Positions 16,695 through 29,584 of a stretch of DNA of 64,000 nucleotides are shown here, piece by piece. The translations under genes and the position numbers were made by a program. The notes beneath the pieces are model-generated. The model made no database searches and was not told the DNA's origin. It saw only the letters and a list, made by a program, of their open reading frames with translations. Each line of letters opens with the position of its first letter. Position 1 is the first letter of the stretch. The stretch comes from Sedimentibacter saalensis (GTDB lineage: Bacteria; Bacillota; Clostridia; Tissierellales; Sedimentibacteraceae): assembly GCF_007830175.1 (NCBI RefSeq), contig NZ_VLKH01000002.1:310001-374000 (forward strand), in the 5' to 3' direction.

Positions 16695-17465
16695 CTATCT
16701 TATGAAATCATCTTTCAAAAAAGAATTAATGACTGCTTTAAACTGGTCATAGCAATCAATGTACGAATAATGTCCAGCTCCTTTTAATACAACAAGTCCG
16801 CTGTCGGGGATTTTTTCTTCCATGATTTTGCCCATGTACAATGGAGTATCCTGGTCGTTTTCACCCCATATAAGCAGTGTGGGATTTTTGATTTTTGGAA
16901 TCAAAGGCTCTAAATTGTCATTTACCACCTTAACCATAGTCTGGCGCATGATTCCGTGAGACTCTTTATAATCTGTTGATCCATATTTTTCATAAAATTT
17001 TTCAAGTTTTTCTTCTTTTGATTTTCCAAATGAAAAAGTTGTGTATAATTTTTTAAGAAATTTGAAAGAATACACCTTGAAATAATATTTTGTGCTTCTT
17101 TTTGGTATCAATCCGGCACTGTCAATAAGAATAAGCTTGTTAACCATGTTGTATTTTCCAGACAAAATAATTGAAATTCTGCCCCCATGAGAATGTCCAA
17201 ACAATATTATACTCTTAAGTCCGGTTTTATCAATAAATTTTTTAATGCATTCTGCATAATCGTATGAATTCCATGGTCTCCCCGGAACATCACTTTCACC
17301 AAAGCCCGGAAGATCCAATGCCACAACTCTGCATTTATCTTTTAATATATTAAATATTGGCATCATGGTCTGAATACTTCCGCCCCAACCGTGAAGAAGC
17401 AGCACATCTCTTCCTGTACCTTCAATTATGTAATTTATTTTAAGTCCATCTACATCAATATGCAT
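16695..17465 (-). CDS. alpha/beta hydrolase
   Basis: This 256-residue alpha/beta-fold hydrolase has the oxyanion motif LLHGWGGS near residue 25, the nucleophile elbow GHSHGG around 92-97 (Ser), an acid in WGENDQDTPL and the catalytic His in GAGHYSYID. Substrate unknown; it resembles general esterases or haloperoxidase-like hydrolases. It lies 10 bp upstream of the MurF-like gene, so it is probably the first gene of a hydrolase-murF-ddl-rnr run. Confidence 0.88.
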   Translation of the reverse strand: MHIDVDGLKINYIIEGTGRDVLLLHGWGGSIQTMMPIFNILKDKCRVVALDLPGFGESDVPGRPWNSYDYAECIKKFIDKTGLKSIILFGHSHGGRISIILSGKYNMVNKLILIDSAGLIPKRSTKYYFKVYSFKFLKKLYTTFSFGKSKEEKLEKFYEKYGSTDYKESHGIMRQTMVKVVNDNLEPLIPKIKNPTLLIWGENDQDTPLYMGKIMEEKIPDSGLVVLKGAGHYSYIDCYDQFKAVINSFLKDDFIR

Positions 17466-17694
17466 TATAACCTCTCTTTGTTACTAAATAATAATAAAAC
17501 TTCAAATTATTTTCTTATGTAGAATAACTTATCACATTTTAATCAAGTATAACATTCCATGGTATTGTTATGAATTTATTTTTATACTTAATCATTCAAT
17601 TAATTATTCATCTTTGGTTATTAATAAAATATCCTATTATCATTATATGTAAATTTTCAAAAATGATTATACCATACTATTCCATAATACTGCA
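17466..17694. other. AT-rich intergenic region upstream of the hydrolase
   Basis: This stretch holds the presumed promoter of the hydrolase-murF-ddl operon, but no -35/-10 pair stands out. TATAAT words at several places are not paired with a good -35. No gene is seen. Confidence 0.4.
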
Positions 17695-17724
17695 AGAAAA
17701 AAGACTTCTCCTGAGAGAAGCCTT
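17695..17724 (-). terminator. intrinsic terminator of hppA
   Basis: A stem AAGGCTTCTC / GAGAAGTCTT (one mismatch) followed by TTTTCTT on the minus strand, about 18 bp after the hppA stop. Confidence 0.8.
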
Positions 17725-17742
17725 TAAGATTTCTGATTTATT

Positions 17743-19770
17743 TTATTGGAATAATTTCATCAATATTCCGCCGTACTGTGCAAGCATTGGTCCGAATACC
17801 AGTGAAACAACTGTCATAAGCTTTATAAGGATGTTTATTGAAGGTCCTGAAGTATCTTTGAATGGGTCTCCAACTGTATCTCCAACAACTGCTGCCTTGT
17901 GAGCTGCGCTTCCTTTTCCGCCGTGAGTTCCTGATTCAATGTATTTTTTTGCATTGTCCCAAGCTCCGCCGGCATTTGACATCATGATTGCCATAAGAAC
18001 ACCTGATACAAGTGCTCCTGCTTGTAATCCGCCTAAAGCTTCAGTTCCTAAAAGGAATCCAACAAGCAATGGAACTACAACTGCTAAAAGACCTGGTACA
18101 ATCATTTCTCTTAAAGCTGCTGCTGTAGAAATATCAACACATCTTCTGTAATCTGGCTTATCTTTTCCTTCCATAATACCAGGCATTTCTTTAAACTGTC
18201 TTCTTACTTCTTCAATCATTGAGAATGCTGCTTTACCAACTGCGCTCATTGTAATAGCTGAGAACAGGAATGGAAGCATACCGCCTATGAACAAGCCTGC
18301 TATAACTGTAGGCTCTGTCAAGCTGATTGATGTGATTCCAACAGCCTGAGTATAAGAAGCAAACAGTGCCAAAGCTGTTAAAGCTGCTGAACCGATTGCA
18401 AATCCTTTACCGATTGCTGCTGTAGTATTTCCAACTGAGTCAAGTTTATCAGTGATTTCTCTTACTTCGTGAGGCAATTCACACATTTCAGCAATACCGC
18501 CGGCATTATCTGCTATTGGTCCGTAAGCATCAACTGCAACTGTCATACCTGTTGTAGAAAGCATACCTACAGCTGCAAGAGCTATACCATACAATCCTTT
18601 AACTGCGTTAAGTCCATCTGCAGAATAACCAGCTATGAAATAAGCTCCGATTATACCAACAGCCAAAACAACTATAGGATAACCTGTTGATCTCATACCA
18701 ACTGACAAACCGCTGATGATTGTTGTTGCTGCTCCAGTTTCAGACTGATCAGCAATTTCCTGTACATATTTATAATCACCTGAAGTGTAGATTTCAGTAA
18801 TTTTTGCAATAATTAAACCAACTGCCAAACCGAATACGATTGATCCAAATGGCTGTAAGCTTCCAAGTATAGACTGGCTCAGGAAGAAAGCTGCAACAAC
18901 AACTACCAATGAGCTCATGTATGTACCCATGTTTAAAGCTTTTTGTGGGTTAGATCCTTCTTTTCCTCTTACAAACAATGTTCCTATTATTGAAGCCAAT
19001 ATACCTACTGCTGAAATCAGAAGAGGGAACATAACACCGTTTCCGCCTTCGTAAGCAATAACTCCCAATGTAATTGATGATACAATTGCTCCAACATATG
19101 ATTCAAATAAGTCAGCTCCCATACCAGCAACGTCACCAACATTGTCACCAACGTTGTCTGCTATAACTGCTGGGTTTCTTGGGTCGTCTTCAGGTATACC
19201 TGCTTCTACTTTACCAACAAGGTCTGCTCCAACGTCTGCTGCTTTAGTATAGATACCGCCGCCAACACGTGCAAACAATGCTACTGAAGAAGCACCAAGA
19301 CTGAATCCTGTTATAATACTTGCATCTTTGAATATAAGCCAGAATATGCCTGTTCCTAAAAGTCCAAGACCAACAACAACCATACCCATTACTGAACCGC
19401 CTGAGAATGCAACATCAAGTGCCTTGTTCATTCCTGAAGTTCTAGCAGCATTAGCTGTTCTTACATTTGCTTTAGTAGCAACTGTCATTCCGAAATATCC
19501 TGCTAATATAGAAAATCCTGATCCTACTGCATATGCCAATGCAGTTGTCCAGCCGATTCCGAGTCCAAGAATAACGAACAAAATAATAGCAAAAAGTCCA
19601 ACTGATTTGTATTCTCTTGCAAGGAACGCCATTGCACCTTCATGAATGAATGAAGAAATTTCTTTCATTCTGTCTGTACCAGGATCAACCTTATTGATGC
19701 CTGATGCTTTATAAAAAGCAAAAAGCAAAGCCAAAACCCCAACTATAGGGGCTATTATTAAAGTACCCAT
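17743..19770 (-). CDS. hppA: K+-dependent membrane pyrophosphatase (Na+ or H+ pump)
   Basis: This 675-residue protein is very hydrophobic, with about 15-16 membrane segments. It carries the pyrophosphatase signatures: [43 protein letters not shown], and a matching C-terminal [15 protein letters not shown]. In [10 protein letters not shown] the residue after GNTTA is Ala, as in the K+-dependent class; the K+-independent class has Lys there. The enzyme couples pyrophosphate hydrolysis to ion export and so saves energy in anaerobes. Whether it pumps Na+ or H+ is not decided here. Start GGAGGAAAGAAACAAATG. It follows secG but has its own leader. Confidence 0.95.
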   Translation of the reverse strand: MGTLIIAPIVGVLALLFAFYKASGINKVDPGTDRMKEISSFIHEGAMAFLAREYKSVGLFAIILFVILGLGIGWTTALAYAVGSGFSILAGYFGMTVATKANVRTANAARTSGMNKALDVAFSGGSVMGMVVVGLGLLGTGIFWLIFKDASIITGFSLGASSVALFARVGGGIYTKAADVGADLVGKVEAGIPEDDPRNPAVIADNVGDNVGDVAGMGADLFESYVGAIVSSITLGVIAYEGGNGVMFPLLISAVGILASIIGTLFVRGKEGSNPQKALNMGTYMSSLVVVVAAFFLSQSILGSLQPFGSIVFGLAVGLIIAKITEIYTSGDYKYVQEIADQSETGAATTIISGLSVGMRSTGYPIVVLAVGIIGAYFIAGYSADGLNAVKGLYGIALAAVGMLSTTGMTVAVDAYGPIADNAGGIAEMCELPHEVREITDKLDSVGNTTAAIGKGFAIGSAALTALALFASYTQAVGITSISLTEPTVIAGLFIGGMLPFLFSAITMSAVGKAAFSMIEEVRRQFKEMPGIMEGKDKPDYRRCVDISTAAALREMIVPGLLAVVVPLLVGFLLGTEALGGLQAGALVSGVLMAIMMSNAGGAWDNAKKYIESGTHGGKGSAAHKAAVVGDTVGDPFKDTSGPSINILIKLMTVVSLVFGPMLAQYGGILMKLFQ

Positions 19771-19877
19771 TTGTTTCTTTCCTCCGTAGTTTAATTAAAT
19801 TTTTCATAAGAATTTTACACAAAAATATTGCTTATTATTTAGTGATAAGCCACAATTATGTATCGTTTTCTTATGCA

Positions 19878-19902
19878 CACAAAAGTGCACGACACTTTTG
19901 TG
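19878..19902. repeat. inverted repeat between secG and hppA
   Basis: CACAAAAGTG / CACTTTTGTG with a 5-nt loop in the 205-bp gap. No T-run follows on either side, so it is either a weak terminator or a binding site; function unknown. Confidence 0.4.
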
Positions 19903-19975
19903 CCGGTCACTGTTATACAACATTTTAAATTCTAAGTAGAATTTATAAATATTATTACCAAAAAATTACAAAATA

Positions 19976-20206
19976 TTACTGAATTGCTACTAAAATTAAT
20001 GAAGCAATAACGAAAATAATTGCTGAAATTGTTGTAGCCTTTTCAAGTTTTCCTTCAAAGCTTCTGCCTTTGTTTCTACCCCAGATAGATTCAGCGCCTC
20101 CGGCAATTTCTCCAGACAAACCTGCTGATTTACCTGATTGCAGTAAAATACTTGCTATTAATATTAAACTTGCTATTATCAAAAATATTCTTACTACTAT
20201 TTCCAC
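19976..20206 (-). CDS. secG: preprotein translocase subunit SecG
   Basis: A short protein of about 76 residues with two membrane segments (about residues 4-22 and 55-73) separated by a loop carrying LLQSGKSAGLSGEIAGGAESIWGRN, the typical SecG loop. The GTG at 20206 is chosen because AGGAGG stands about 8 bases before it; the GTG at 20215 overlaps that site. SecG is part of the SecYEG export channel. Its place just after eno is a common Firmicute arrangement. Confidence 0.9.
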   Translation of the reverse strand: MEIVVRIFLIIASLILIASILLQSGKSAGLSGEIAGGAESIWGRNKGRSFEGKLEKATTISAIIFVIASLILVAIQ

Positions 20207-20289
20207 TATACACACCTCCTGTTACTGTCTTCTCTTAAATAACAGTAGAATTATAACATTAATAATGTCTTAAATCAACATTTTTTCAA

Positions 20290-20345
20290 TAATAATTAAA
20301 AATTATGGGAAAGAATTTAGGCTAAGCCCGAACTTCCCCACAATT
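20290..20345 (-). terminator. possible weak terminator between eno and secG
   Basis: The minus strand can pair GGGGAAGTTC...TCTTTCCC with interior mismatches, followed by ATAATTTTTAATT. The stem is imperfect and may only attenuate. Confidence 0.35.
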
Positions 20346-20358
20346 TGTATTATATAAA

Positions 20359-23197
<2,839 letters not shown>

Positions 23198-23210
23198 ACT
23201 ACGACCTTCC

Positions 23211-23969
23211 TTATTTTGCATAATTAATTATATCTAGAAAAGATTCAGCTTTAAGACTTGCGCCGCCTACTAAAGCTCCGTCAATATCTGACTGGCTTAG
23301 GATTTCACTGGCATTGTCTTTATTTACGCTTCCGCCGTACTGAATTATTATTTTTTCAGATAATTCCAAATCATAAATGTCTTTTACACACATTCTGATA
23401 AATGAAGCCATTTCATTGGCCTGAGCGCTGCTGGCAGTCTTTCCGGTTCCTATGGCCCATATTGGTTCATATGCCACAACAATATTTTCTGCTTCACATT
23501 TTTCTATACCGGCAAAGTCATTTGTAATTTGATTTTTTACAGTTTCCTTTTCTACGCCGCATTCTCTCTGCTCCAATGTTTCGCCTACACAAAGTATTGG
23601 TCTTATGTTATGTTTTAATGCAGCTTTAAGCTTTTTATTTACAGTTTCATCTGTTTCATTGAAATATTGTCTTCTTTCAGAATGACCTATAATAACATAT
23701 TCAATTCCCATGTTTTTAAGCATCACAGGAGATATTTCGCCAGTATATGCACCCTTGTCTTCAAAGTGCATGTTCTGAGCACCGATATTAATGTTTGTTC
23801 CCTTCAAAGCTTCTTTTACTGAATAAAGAGAAGTAAACGCAGGACATATTAAGACATCTACATTGCTATCAAAGTCTTTGGACAATGATTTAAGACTTTC
23901 CACAAGCTTTAAACTTGCCTCAACATCATTGTTCATTTTCCAGTTGCCTGCTATCAAAGTTTTTCTCAT
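23211..23969 (-). CDS. tpiA: triosephosphate isomerase
   Basis: 252 residues starting [13 protein letters not shown], with the catalytic Lys in GNWKMN, His in IGHSERR and Glu in [14 protein letters not shown]. Two adjacent ATG codons exist; the second (23969) gives the family-standard start and better spacing from AAGGAG. Interconverts dihydroxyacetone phosphate and glyceraldehyde 3-phosphate. It sits between pgk and gpmI. Confidence 0.97.
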   Translation of the reverse strand: MRKTLIAGNWKMNNDVEASLKLVESLKSLSKDFDSNVDVLICPAFTSLYSVKEALKGTNINIGAQNMHFEDKGAYTGEISPVMLKNMGIEYVIIGHSERRQYFNETDETVNKKLKAALKHNIRPILCVGETLEQRECGVEKETVKNQITNDFAGIEKCEAENIVVAYEPIWAIGTGKTASSAQANEMASFIRMCVKDIYDLELSEKIIIQYGGSVNKDNASEILSQSDIDGALVGGASLKAESFLDIINYAK

Positions 23970-23980
23970 CATATACTCCT

Positions 23981-25174
23981 TTATTTGTCGTTAACTGCAT
24001 CAATGCCCGGCAGAATTTTTCCTTCCAGAAATTCCAGTGAAGCTCCACCGCCGGTGGATATATGAGTTATTTTGTCAGCAAGGCCTATTTTTTCAACTGC
24101 TGCAGCACTGTCTCCGCCGCCAATTATAGAAACTGCTTCTTTGTTTTGGGCAATTGCTTTTGCAATAGAATTTGTTCCCTTTGCAAAGTTTTCCATTTCA
24201 AAAACCCCAAGAGGTCCGTTCCATATTATTGTCCTTGATTGTTTGATTATATTTTCAAAATCCGCGATTGTTTTTTCGCCTATGTCCAGCCCCATGAAAT
24301 CATTTGGTATTTTATCTGAATCAGTCTGGAAAAATTCCGTATCATTTTTAAATTCTTTTGCAACAACAGTATCTTTCGGAAGGATCAAACGCACATTTTT
24401 TTCTTTGGCTTTTTTGATGAGTTCCTTTGCAAGATCAACCTTATCTTCCTCAAGAAGAGATGAGCCTGTATTGAATCCTTCAGCCTTAAGGAATGTATAC
24501 ATCATTCCTCCGCCTATTAAAATATTGTCTGCAATGTTAAGTAAATTTTCAATAACCGCAATTTTGTCTGAAACCTTTGCTCCTCCTAAAATTGCAGTAA
24601 GCGGTCTTTTAGGATTTTCAAGAGCTGAACCCATTATATCAATTTCACGTTCAACCAAAATACCGACTGCCGAAGGAAGGTAGCCACATATTCCAACATT
24701 TGATGAATGTGCTCTGTGAGCTGTTCCAAAGGCATCATTTACAAACATATCTCCAAGAGAGGCCAGGTCACGAGCTAAATCACCTGCGTTCTTTTCTTCT
24801 TCTTTTCTGAATCTTGTATTTTGAAGAAGCATTACATCTCCTGGCTGAAGCTTTTTTGCATCTTCTTTTACTCTGTCATCAACTACAGTGTCGCAGTCTT
24901 CAAACAAAACGTTCTTACCTAATATTTCGCTTAACCTTTTTGCAACAGGAAGCAGTGAGAATTCCTTTGAAGGCTGTCCTTTTGGTCTTCCAAGGTGCGA
25001 CATCAAAATTACTGCTGCATTGTTTTCCAACAGATAATCTATGGTTGGCATGGAACTTGTGATCCTTATATCATCAGTAATATTGCCTTCCTTATCCAAT
25101 GGAACGTTGAAATCGCATCTAACAAGAACTTTTTTGCCCTGCACATCTATGTCTTTCAATGTTTTCTTATTCAT
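23981..25174 (-). CDS. pgk: phosphoglycerate kinase
   Basis: 397 residues: [17 protein letters not shown] near the start, SHLGRPKG, the hinge [14 protein letters not shown] and the nucleotide-binding end [11 protein letters not shown] and [14 protein letters not shown]. Makes ATP from 1,3-bisphosphoglycerate. Second structural gene of the glycolytic operon, 78 bp after gap. Confidence 0.98.
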   Translation of the reverse strand: MNKKTLKDIDVQGKKVLVRCDFNVPLDKEGNITDDIRITSSMPTIDYLLENNAAVILMSHLGRPKGQPSKEFSLLPVAKRLSEILGKNVLFEDCDTVVDDRVKEDAKKLQPGDVMLLQNTRFRKEEEKNAGDLARDLASLGDMFVNDAFGTAHRAHSSNVGICGYLPSAVGILVEREIDIMGSALENPKRPLTAILGGAKVSDKIAVIENLLNIADNILIGGGMMYTFLKAEGFNTGSSLLEEDKVDLAKELIKKAKEKNVRLILPKDTVVAKEFKNDTEFFQTDSDKIPNDFMGLDIGEKTIADFENIIKQSRTIIWNGPLGVFEMENFAKGTNSIAKAIAQNKEAVSIIGGGDSAAAVEKIGLADKITHISTGGGASLEFLEGKILPGIDAVNDK

Positions 25175-25252
25175 AATTTCCTCCCAAACAACATGAGCAA
25201 TAGCAACTACTCATAAAGTTTATGAATAGTTGCTCTCAATTGTTCTTATAAT

Positions 25253-26260
25253 CTATTTCATTGAACCCCAGTATTTTACAACTCTTACTAACTGTGATGT
25301 AAATGACATTTCATTGTCATACCACGCAATAAGTTTAACCATCTGCTTACCGTCAACTTCCATGATTTGTGTTGACAAAGCATCAAATATGCATGCATAG
25401 CTGCTTCCTATAACATCGCTTGAAACAATAGGATCTTCTGTGTAAGCAAGAGTTTCATTTGCAGCTTTCTTAACAGCAGCGTTTATTTCTTCAACTGTTG
25501 TGTTTCTTGAAAGTTCTACAGTAAGGTCCACTACAGAACCTGTAATTGTAGGAACACGAAGAGCTATTCCATCAAGTTTCCCTTTCAGTTCAGGAAGTAC
25601 AACACCTACTGTCTTAGCTGCTCCAGTTGATGCAGGAACTATATTTGCGGCTGCAGCACGGCCTCTTCTTGATTTTATACCGCTCTTGTGTGAATTGTCA
25701 TGAATGTTCTGGTCATTTGTATATGCATGAACAGTAGTCATAAGTCCTTTTACTATTCCGAATTCATCATTTAAAACTTTTGCCAAAGGTGCCAGGCAGT
25801 TTGTTGTGCAAGATGCTGCTGAAATTACTGTTTCTGTTCCATCAAGAATATTGTGGTTTACGTTGTAAACAACAGTCTTCACATCTCCTTTTGCAGGTGC
25901 AGAAAGAAGAACTTTCTTAGCTCCTGCTTTTATGTGAGCTTCTGCTTTTTCTCTTTCATTGAATTTTCCTGTGCAGTCGATAACCAAGTCGATGTCAAGC
26001 TCTTTCCAATTGCAATTTTCAGGCTCTTTTACTCTTGATGTTGCAATTTCCTTGCCGTTTACAATCAAAACATTGCCATTGTAAGTAATTTTATCAGTCA
26101 TGAAATTTCCGTGAGCTGTGTCATATTTCAGCAAGTATGCCAGTGTTTCAGCATCAGAATTTGTGTTGATTGCAACAACCTGAAATTCTTCATCCTGTGC
26201 CATAAGCCTCAAAGCCAATCTTCCTATTCTTCCAAAACCATTAATTGCTACTCTAACCAT
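25253..26260 (-). CDS. gap: glyceraldehyde-3-phosphate dehydrogenase (phosphorylating)
   Basis: 335 residues with N-terminal Rossmann motif INGFGRIGRLALRL, catalytic Cys in SAASCTTNCLAPLAK (about residue 152) and His in the TTVHAYTNDQ block. VAINTNSDAETLAYLLKYD includes an acidic-side residue consistent with NAD use. First catalytic gene after cggR, as in many Firmicutes, with AGGAGGATAACATG as start. Confidence 0.97.
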   Translation of the reverse strand: MVRVAINGFGRIGRLALRLMAQDEEFQVVAINTNSDAETLAYLLKYDTAHGNFMTDKITYNGNVLIVNGKEIATSRVKEPENCNWKELDIDLVIDCTGKFNEREKAEAHIKAGAKKVLLSAPAKGDVKTVVYNVNHNILDGTETVISAASCTTNCLAPLAKVLNDEFGIVKGLMTTVHAYTNDQNIHDNSHKSGIKSRRGRAAAANIVPASTGAAKTVGVVLPELKGKLDGIALRVPTITGSVVDLTVELSRNTTVEEINAAVKKAANETLAYTEDPIVSSDVIGSSYACIFDALSTQIMEVDGKQMVKLIAWYDNEMSFTSQLVRVVKYWGSMK

Positions 26261-26305
26261 GTTATCCTCCTATAATTTTATATCATATATTATAATTATT
26301 TAAAT

Positions 26306-27331
26306 TTATAATTCTAATATCCTTCTTGCAGCAGCTTCGTCTGTAACAAGGATAAAATTATTATTGAATTTTGATATTGCATAAATTGCTTCAGCTTTAG
26401 ACTTGCCTGCAGCAACTCCTATTGAATTTTTAATTTCCTTAAAATTGTCCAGTGATATTCCAACTGAATTTGTCTGCATTTTTACATTTCCTTCTTTGTC
26501 AAAGAAATACCCGAATGCTTCTGCTGTAAGATTATCCTTGACTATTTTGTCCAGAACATCTTTGTTTGCTTTTCTTCTGGCAGCCATTTCCTTTGCATTT
26601 CCAAGACCGAACACAAGAAGATTAATCCTTTTTATATCCTGCAAAACATCGTTTATGAGTTTATTGTTCTTTAGTACGCCAAGTTCTGTTTCATCAAGAT
26701 TGTCAGGTATGTGCAGCAGCTTGTATGGAGCATCAATTTTTTCAGCCAAATTTGCAGCAATTGTATTAGCTTGAATTTCAAGCTCCTCGCTCAACCCTCC
26801 TCTTGCAGGTAACACTAAAAGATTTTTTATTCCTTTTTTTCTTTTCATTTGCCTCACAACACAAGCCATTGTTGTGCCACCGGTGATACCAAGCACAGTG
26901 TCATTTTTTATGAGTTCCAGAACAATTTCAGCTGCCTTTTTTCCAAGGTCGTTGAAAACAAAACTGTCTTTTTCAGCATCCCCGGAAACAACTGCAACCT
27001 TCTTTAGCTTTAGCTTTTCCATAAGCTTTAATTCCAAATCTGATAAGTTTTTTATGTAATAAAAGCTGCCGTGAATTTCCGAAAGCACATCAATTCCATC
27101 TTTTGTGAGTTCAACTCCCGCAGATTTGATGTCAATGAGGTTCATTTCCTTAAGTTTGTCTATTTCCGTACGCATGGTTCTTTCAGTTATGCCAAGTTTC
27201 ACAGAAAGGGATCTCCTTCCAATGGGTTGCATAGAACTTATAACCTTTAGTATCTCGTATCTTTTCATAAACAATTCAACAGTTTCAGGAACTATTTTGT
27301 TTTGAATTTCCAGAATTTTATTGTTTTCCAT
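26306..27331 (-). CDS. cggR: central glycolytic genes regulator (SorC/CggR family)
   Basis: 341 residues: an N-terminal winged helix (RRSLSVKLGITERTMRTEIDKLKEM, about 40-65) and a C-terminal SorC sugar-phosphate sensing domain (about 90-335, with LGITGGTTMACVVRQM and LVLPARGGLSEELEIQANTIA). In Bacillus, CggR represses its own operon and is released by fructose-1,6-bisphosphate. It leads the operon cggR-gap-pgk-tpiA-gpmI-eno, and two GGGAC direct repeats follow its promoter. The family call is firm; the effector is taken from homologues. Confidence 0.93.
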   Translation of the reverse strand: MENNKILEIQNKIVPETVELFMKRYEILKVISSMQPIGRRSLSVKLGITERTMRTEIDKLKEMNLIDIKSAGVELTKDGIDVLSEIHGSFYYIKNLSDLELKLMEKLKLKKVAVVSGDAEKDSFVFNDLGKKAAEIVLELIKNDTVLGITGGTTMACVVRQMKRKKGIKNLLVLPARGGLSEELEIQANTIAANLAEKIDAPYKLLHIPDNLDETELGVLKNNKLINDVLQDIKRINLLVFGLGNAKEMAARRKANKDVLDKIVKDNLTAEAFGYFFDKEGNVKMQTNSVGISLDNFKEIKNSIGVAAGKSKAEAIYAISKFNNNFILVTDEAAARRILEL

Positions 27332-27353
27332 ACATCCCTCCGGGATATCTAAT

Positions 27354-27379
27354 GTCCCTGTTGTTCGTTTTACGTCCCT
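27354..27379 (-). promoter_or_regulatory. candidate CggR operator
   Basis: Two AGGGAC hexamers on the minus strand lie exactly 20 bp apart (27374-27379 and 27354-27359), between the -10 box and the cggR ribosome site. Bacillus CggR operators also use GGGAC direct repeats placed downstream of the start point, where the repressor blocks elongation. Confidence 0.65.
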
Positions 27380-27385
27380 AGGTTT

Positions 27386-27413
27386 ATTCTACCATATTTA
27401 TATTATATTGCAA
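27386..27413 (-). promoter_or_regulatory. sigma-A promoter of the glycolytic operon
   Basis: TTGCAA, 16-bp spacer, TAGAAT preceded by TGG, about 55-80 bp upstream of the cggR start and immediately upstream of the GGGAC repeats. Confidence 0.6.
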
Positions 27414-27601
27414 TAGTATTTTTAAATTTTGGAATATTATTTTTGATTGGTATCAGACATGATTTGAGATATGTGTTATACTATTTATTAATAGTGTCAC
27501 ATTTATATTTTGATTATATCACAGCACCATTATGCTGTACAGCAAAAAAAGCAAAAATAAACCAGTAATTTTTGATAAAATTCCTTCGTTTATTATGTGA
27601 A

Positions 27602-27637
27602 ATAAAAAAGAATATCCAACCGTCATTGAATATTCTT
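27602..27637 (-). terminator. intrinsic terminator of rpoN
   Basis: A 12-bp stem AAGAATATTCAA / TTGGATATTCTT (one T-G pair) followed by TTTTTA on the minus strand, about 50 bp after the rpoN stop. Confidence 0.8.
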
Positions 27638-27687
27638 TACTGATTTAGATTTTAAATTCTTCATTCTTAACTCTTAATTCTTAATTG

Positions 27688-29106
27688 CTAGAACCTTCTT
27701 CTCATTGATGAAGATGGTATCCTCATTTCATCCCTGTATTTTGCTACAGTCCTTCTTGATATGTTGATTCCTTCAGAGCTGAGCATTTCAGCTATTTTTT
27801 GATCACTTAACGGCTTTTGTGTGTTTTCTTCATTAATTAATTTTTGAATCTGAGACTTAACGCTGGTGGATGAAATTCCTTCGCCGTCACTTTCACTCAA
27901 GCTGCTTGCAAAAAAGTACTTAAGTTCAAACAACCCTATAGGAGTTTGCACGTATTTTCCGTTTGTAGCCCTGCTGACAGTTGACTCATGCACGCCTATG
28001 TCTTCAGCAACATCCTTGAGAACCAAAGGCTTCAAAGCAGTCTTACCTTCGTCAAAGAATTTTCTCTGGAACTTGAGTATGGATTCAACAACCTTGTACA
28101 GTGTCATCCTTCTTTGCTCTATACTCTTTATAAGCCACATAGATGAATTCAGTTTGTCGCTTAAAAACTTGTTTGCTTCTTTGTCATCAAGATTTTTTAT
28201 CATATTTTGATAATAGCCGCTTATAGTTAGAACAGGCAGGTTGTTGTCGTTTACTATAATTATATATTCACCGTTTATTTTTTCAATAGTCACATCAGGA
28301 ACAATATACCTTATGTTGTCGCTGTCTACTATGAATCCTCTAGATGGTTTTGGCTCAAGCATCTTGATTATATCGCAAATGCTTTGTACCCTTGAAACTG
28401 TAATACGAAGATCTTTTGCTATTTTTTGAATTTTGTTGGTAGCAATTTCCTCAAGATATTGTTCTGCTATTATATATGCATTTTTATCTTGAATTCCCTT
28501 TTCCTTAAGTTGAATCATAAGGCATTCACTTAAATTTCTTGCTCCAACTCCCACAGGGTCAAAAGTTTGTATAAGTCTTAAAACTCTTTCCACTTCAACC
28601 ACATCTTCATTAAGCAAAAGACTTATATCTTGAATTGAACACCCAAGGTATCCCTTGTTGTCAAGCGATTCAATAATAAATTCGCCTATTCTTTTTTCCT
28701 TATTAGTTTTTACGGAAACTCCTAATTGAACCATGAGATGGTCCTTAAGAGACATTTTTTTGGAAGTGTAGCTTTCAAATGTTTGCTTTTCATCAGAATC
28801 TGCAGTTTTTTCATAAGCCTTGTAGCTTAGGTCATCATATTTTTCTGTAATTTCCTTCCAATCGATTTCATCTTTGTTGTCAGATTTGTCAAAATCAGAT
28901 TTTTCATATTCAGCACGTTCATCTGATGATGATTCCTGGACTTTATTGTCAACTGATTCGAGAAAAGGATTAACCTCAAGCTGTTTGTATATAAACTCCA
29001 TTAATTCAACATTATTAAATTGCAAAATTTGTATAGCCTGTCTTAATTCAGGTGTCATAATAAGCTTTTGAGTCTGAGACAGATTCAATTCAAAGCCCAT
29101 TTTCAT
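27688..29106 (-). CDS. rpoN: RNA polymerase sigma-54 factor
   Basis: 472 residues: the N-terminal activator-interacting region with LNLSQTQKLIMTPELRQAIQILQ, an acidic region II (about 55-110), the core-binding domain, a helix-turn-helix with LVLKDVAEDIGVHESTVSRATNGKY, and the C-terminal RpoN box ISRRTVAKYRDEM (ARRTVAKYR consensus). The start at 29106 has AGGAGTGATATT upstream and lies after the promoter; the ATG at 29127 lies almost at the predicted transcript start. It serves the -24/-12 promoters and the three activators found in this window. It precedes cggR but has its own terminator. Confidence 0.96.
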   Translation of the reverse strand: MKMGFELNLSQTQKLIMTPELRQAIQILQFNNVELMEFIYKQLEVNPFLESVDNKVQESSSDERAEYEKSDFDKSDNKDEIDWKEITEKYDDLSYKAYEKTADSDEKQTFESYTSKKMSLKDHLMVQLGVSVKTNKEKRIGEFIIESLDNKGYLGCSIQDISLLLNEDVVEVERVLRLIQTFDPVGVGARNLSECLMIQLKEKGIQDKNAYIIAEQYLEEIATNKIQKIAKDLRITVSRVQSICDIIKMLEPKPSRGFIVDSDNIRYIVPDVTIEKINGEYIIIVNDNNLPVLTISGYYQNMIKNLDDKEANKFLSDKLNSSMWLIKSIEQRRMTLYKVVESILKFQRKFFDEGKTALKPLVLKDVAEDIGVHESTVSRATNGKYVQTPIGLFELKYFFASSLSESDGEGISSTSVKSQIQKLINEENTQKPLSDQKIAEMLSSEGINISRRTVAKYRDEMRIPSSSMRRRF

Positions 29107-29129
29107 AATATCACTCCTTGCTACCATAT

Positions 29130-29157
29130 ATTATAACAAAATTTATTATATTTTCAA
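29130..29157 (-). promoter_or_regulatory. sigma-A promoter of rpoN
   Basis: TTGAAA, 16-bp spacer, TATAAT; the transcript would start around 29123, leaving a short leader before the ATG at 29106. Confidence 0.65.
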
Positions 29158-29300
29158 CATGATATTATTTTGTACTGCTTTATCAATATTAACAATAAAA
29201 ACGAGTAAATGTTGTCATTATTTTATTATATCAAAAAACTATCGAAAATGCCAAAGTATTTTGTTAAAAAAAGAAAATTTTATGAATTTAAATATTATGC

Positions 29301-29329
29301 TTGATTTTTAATACAAGACGGTATATACT
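29301..29329 (+). promoter_or_regulatory. sigma-A promoter of the riboswitch-ACT-UPF0210 operon
   Basis: TTGATT (29301-29306), 17-bp spacer and TATACT (29324-29329), ending about 60 bp before the glycine aptamer. Confidence 0.7.
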
Positions 29330-29385
29330 AACCCCTAATAAAATATTTTGGATGAAACTGGCAGAAGGCAGTCGACCGTCAGCGG

Positions 29386-29472
29386 ACATAACTCTGGAGA
29401 GACTCTTTAAGAGCACCGAAGGGGAAAGTTGATATCAATGAAACTCTCAGGTAAAAGAACAGAGCTGTAAAG
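29386..29472 (+). ncRNA. glycine riboswitch, single aptamer
   Basis: The conserved glycine aptamer words appear in order: CTCTGGAGAGACTC, GCACCGAAGGGGAAAG and AAACTCTCAGGTAAAAG-A-ACAGAG. CTCTG and CAGAG close the P1 stem. Only one full aptamer is present, unlike the tandem copy upstream of grdX. A terminator hairpin follows, so control is probably by transcription termination, with glycine favouring read-through as in other glycine riboswitches. Confidence 0.9.
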
Positions 29473-29496
29473 AAAACACATATGTGTTTTTGTTGT

Positions 29497-29525
29497 ACAG
29501 AGAGACGCCAGTCTCTCTGTATTTT
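29497..29525 (+). terminator. riboswitch expression-platform terminator
   Basis: ACAGAGAGAC / GTCTCTCTGT with a 4-nt loop, followed by ATTTTAT. The left arm resembles the P1 strand of the aptamer, so the two structures may compete. A second palindrome, AAAACACATATGTGTTTT, lies just before it. Confidence 0.7.
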
Positions 29526-29584
29526 ATATAACACCATTTTCCTTAAAGGCTGCATACATACTAACATTATAAACGGAGGATAAC

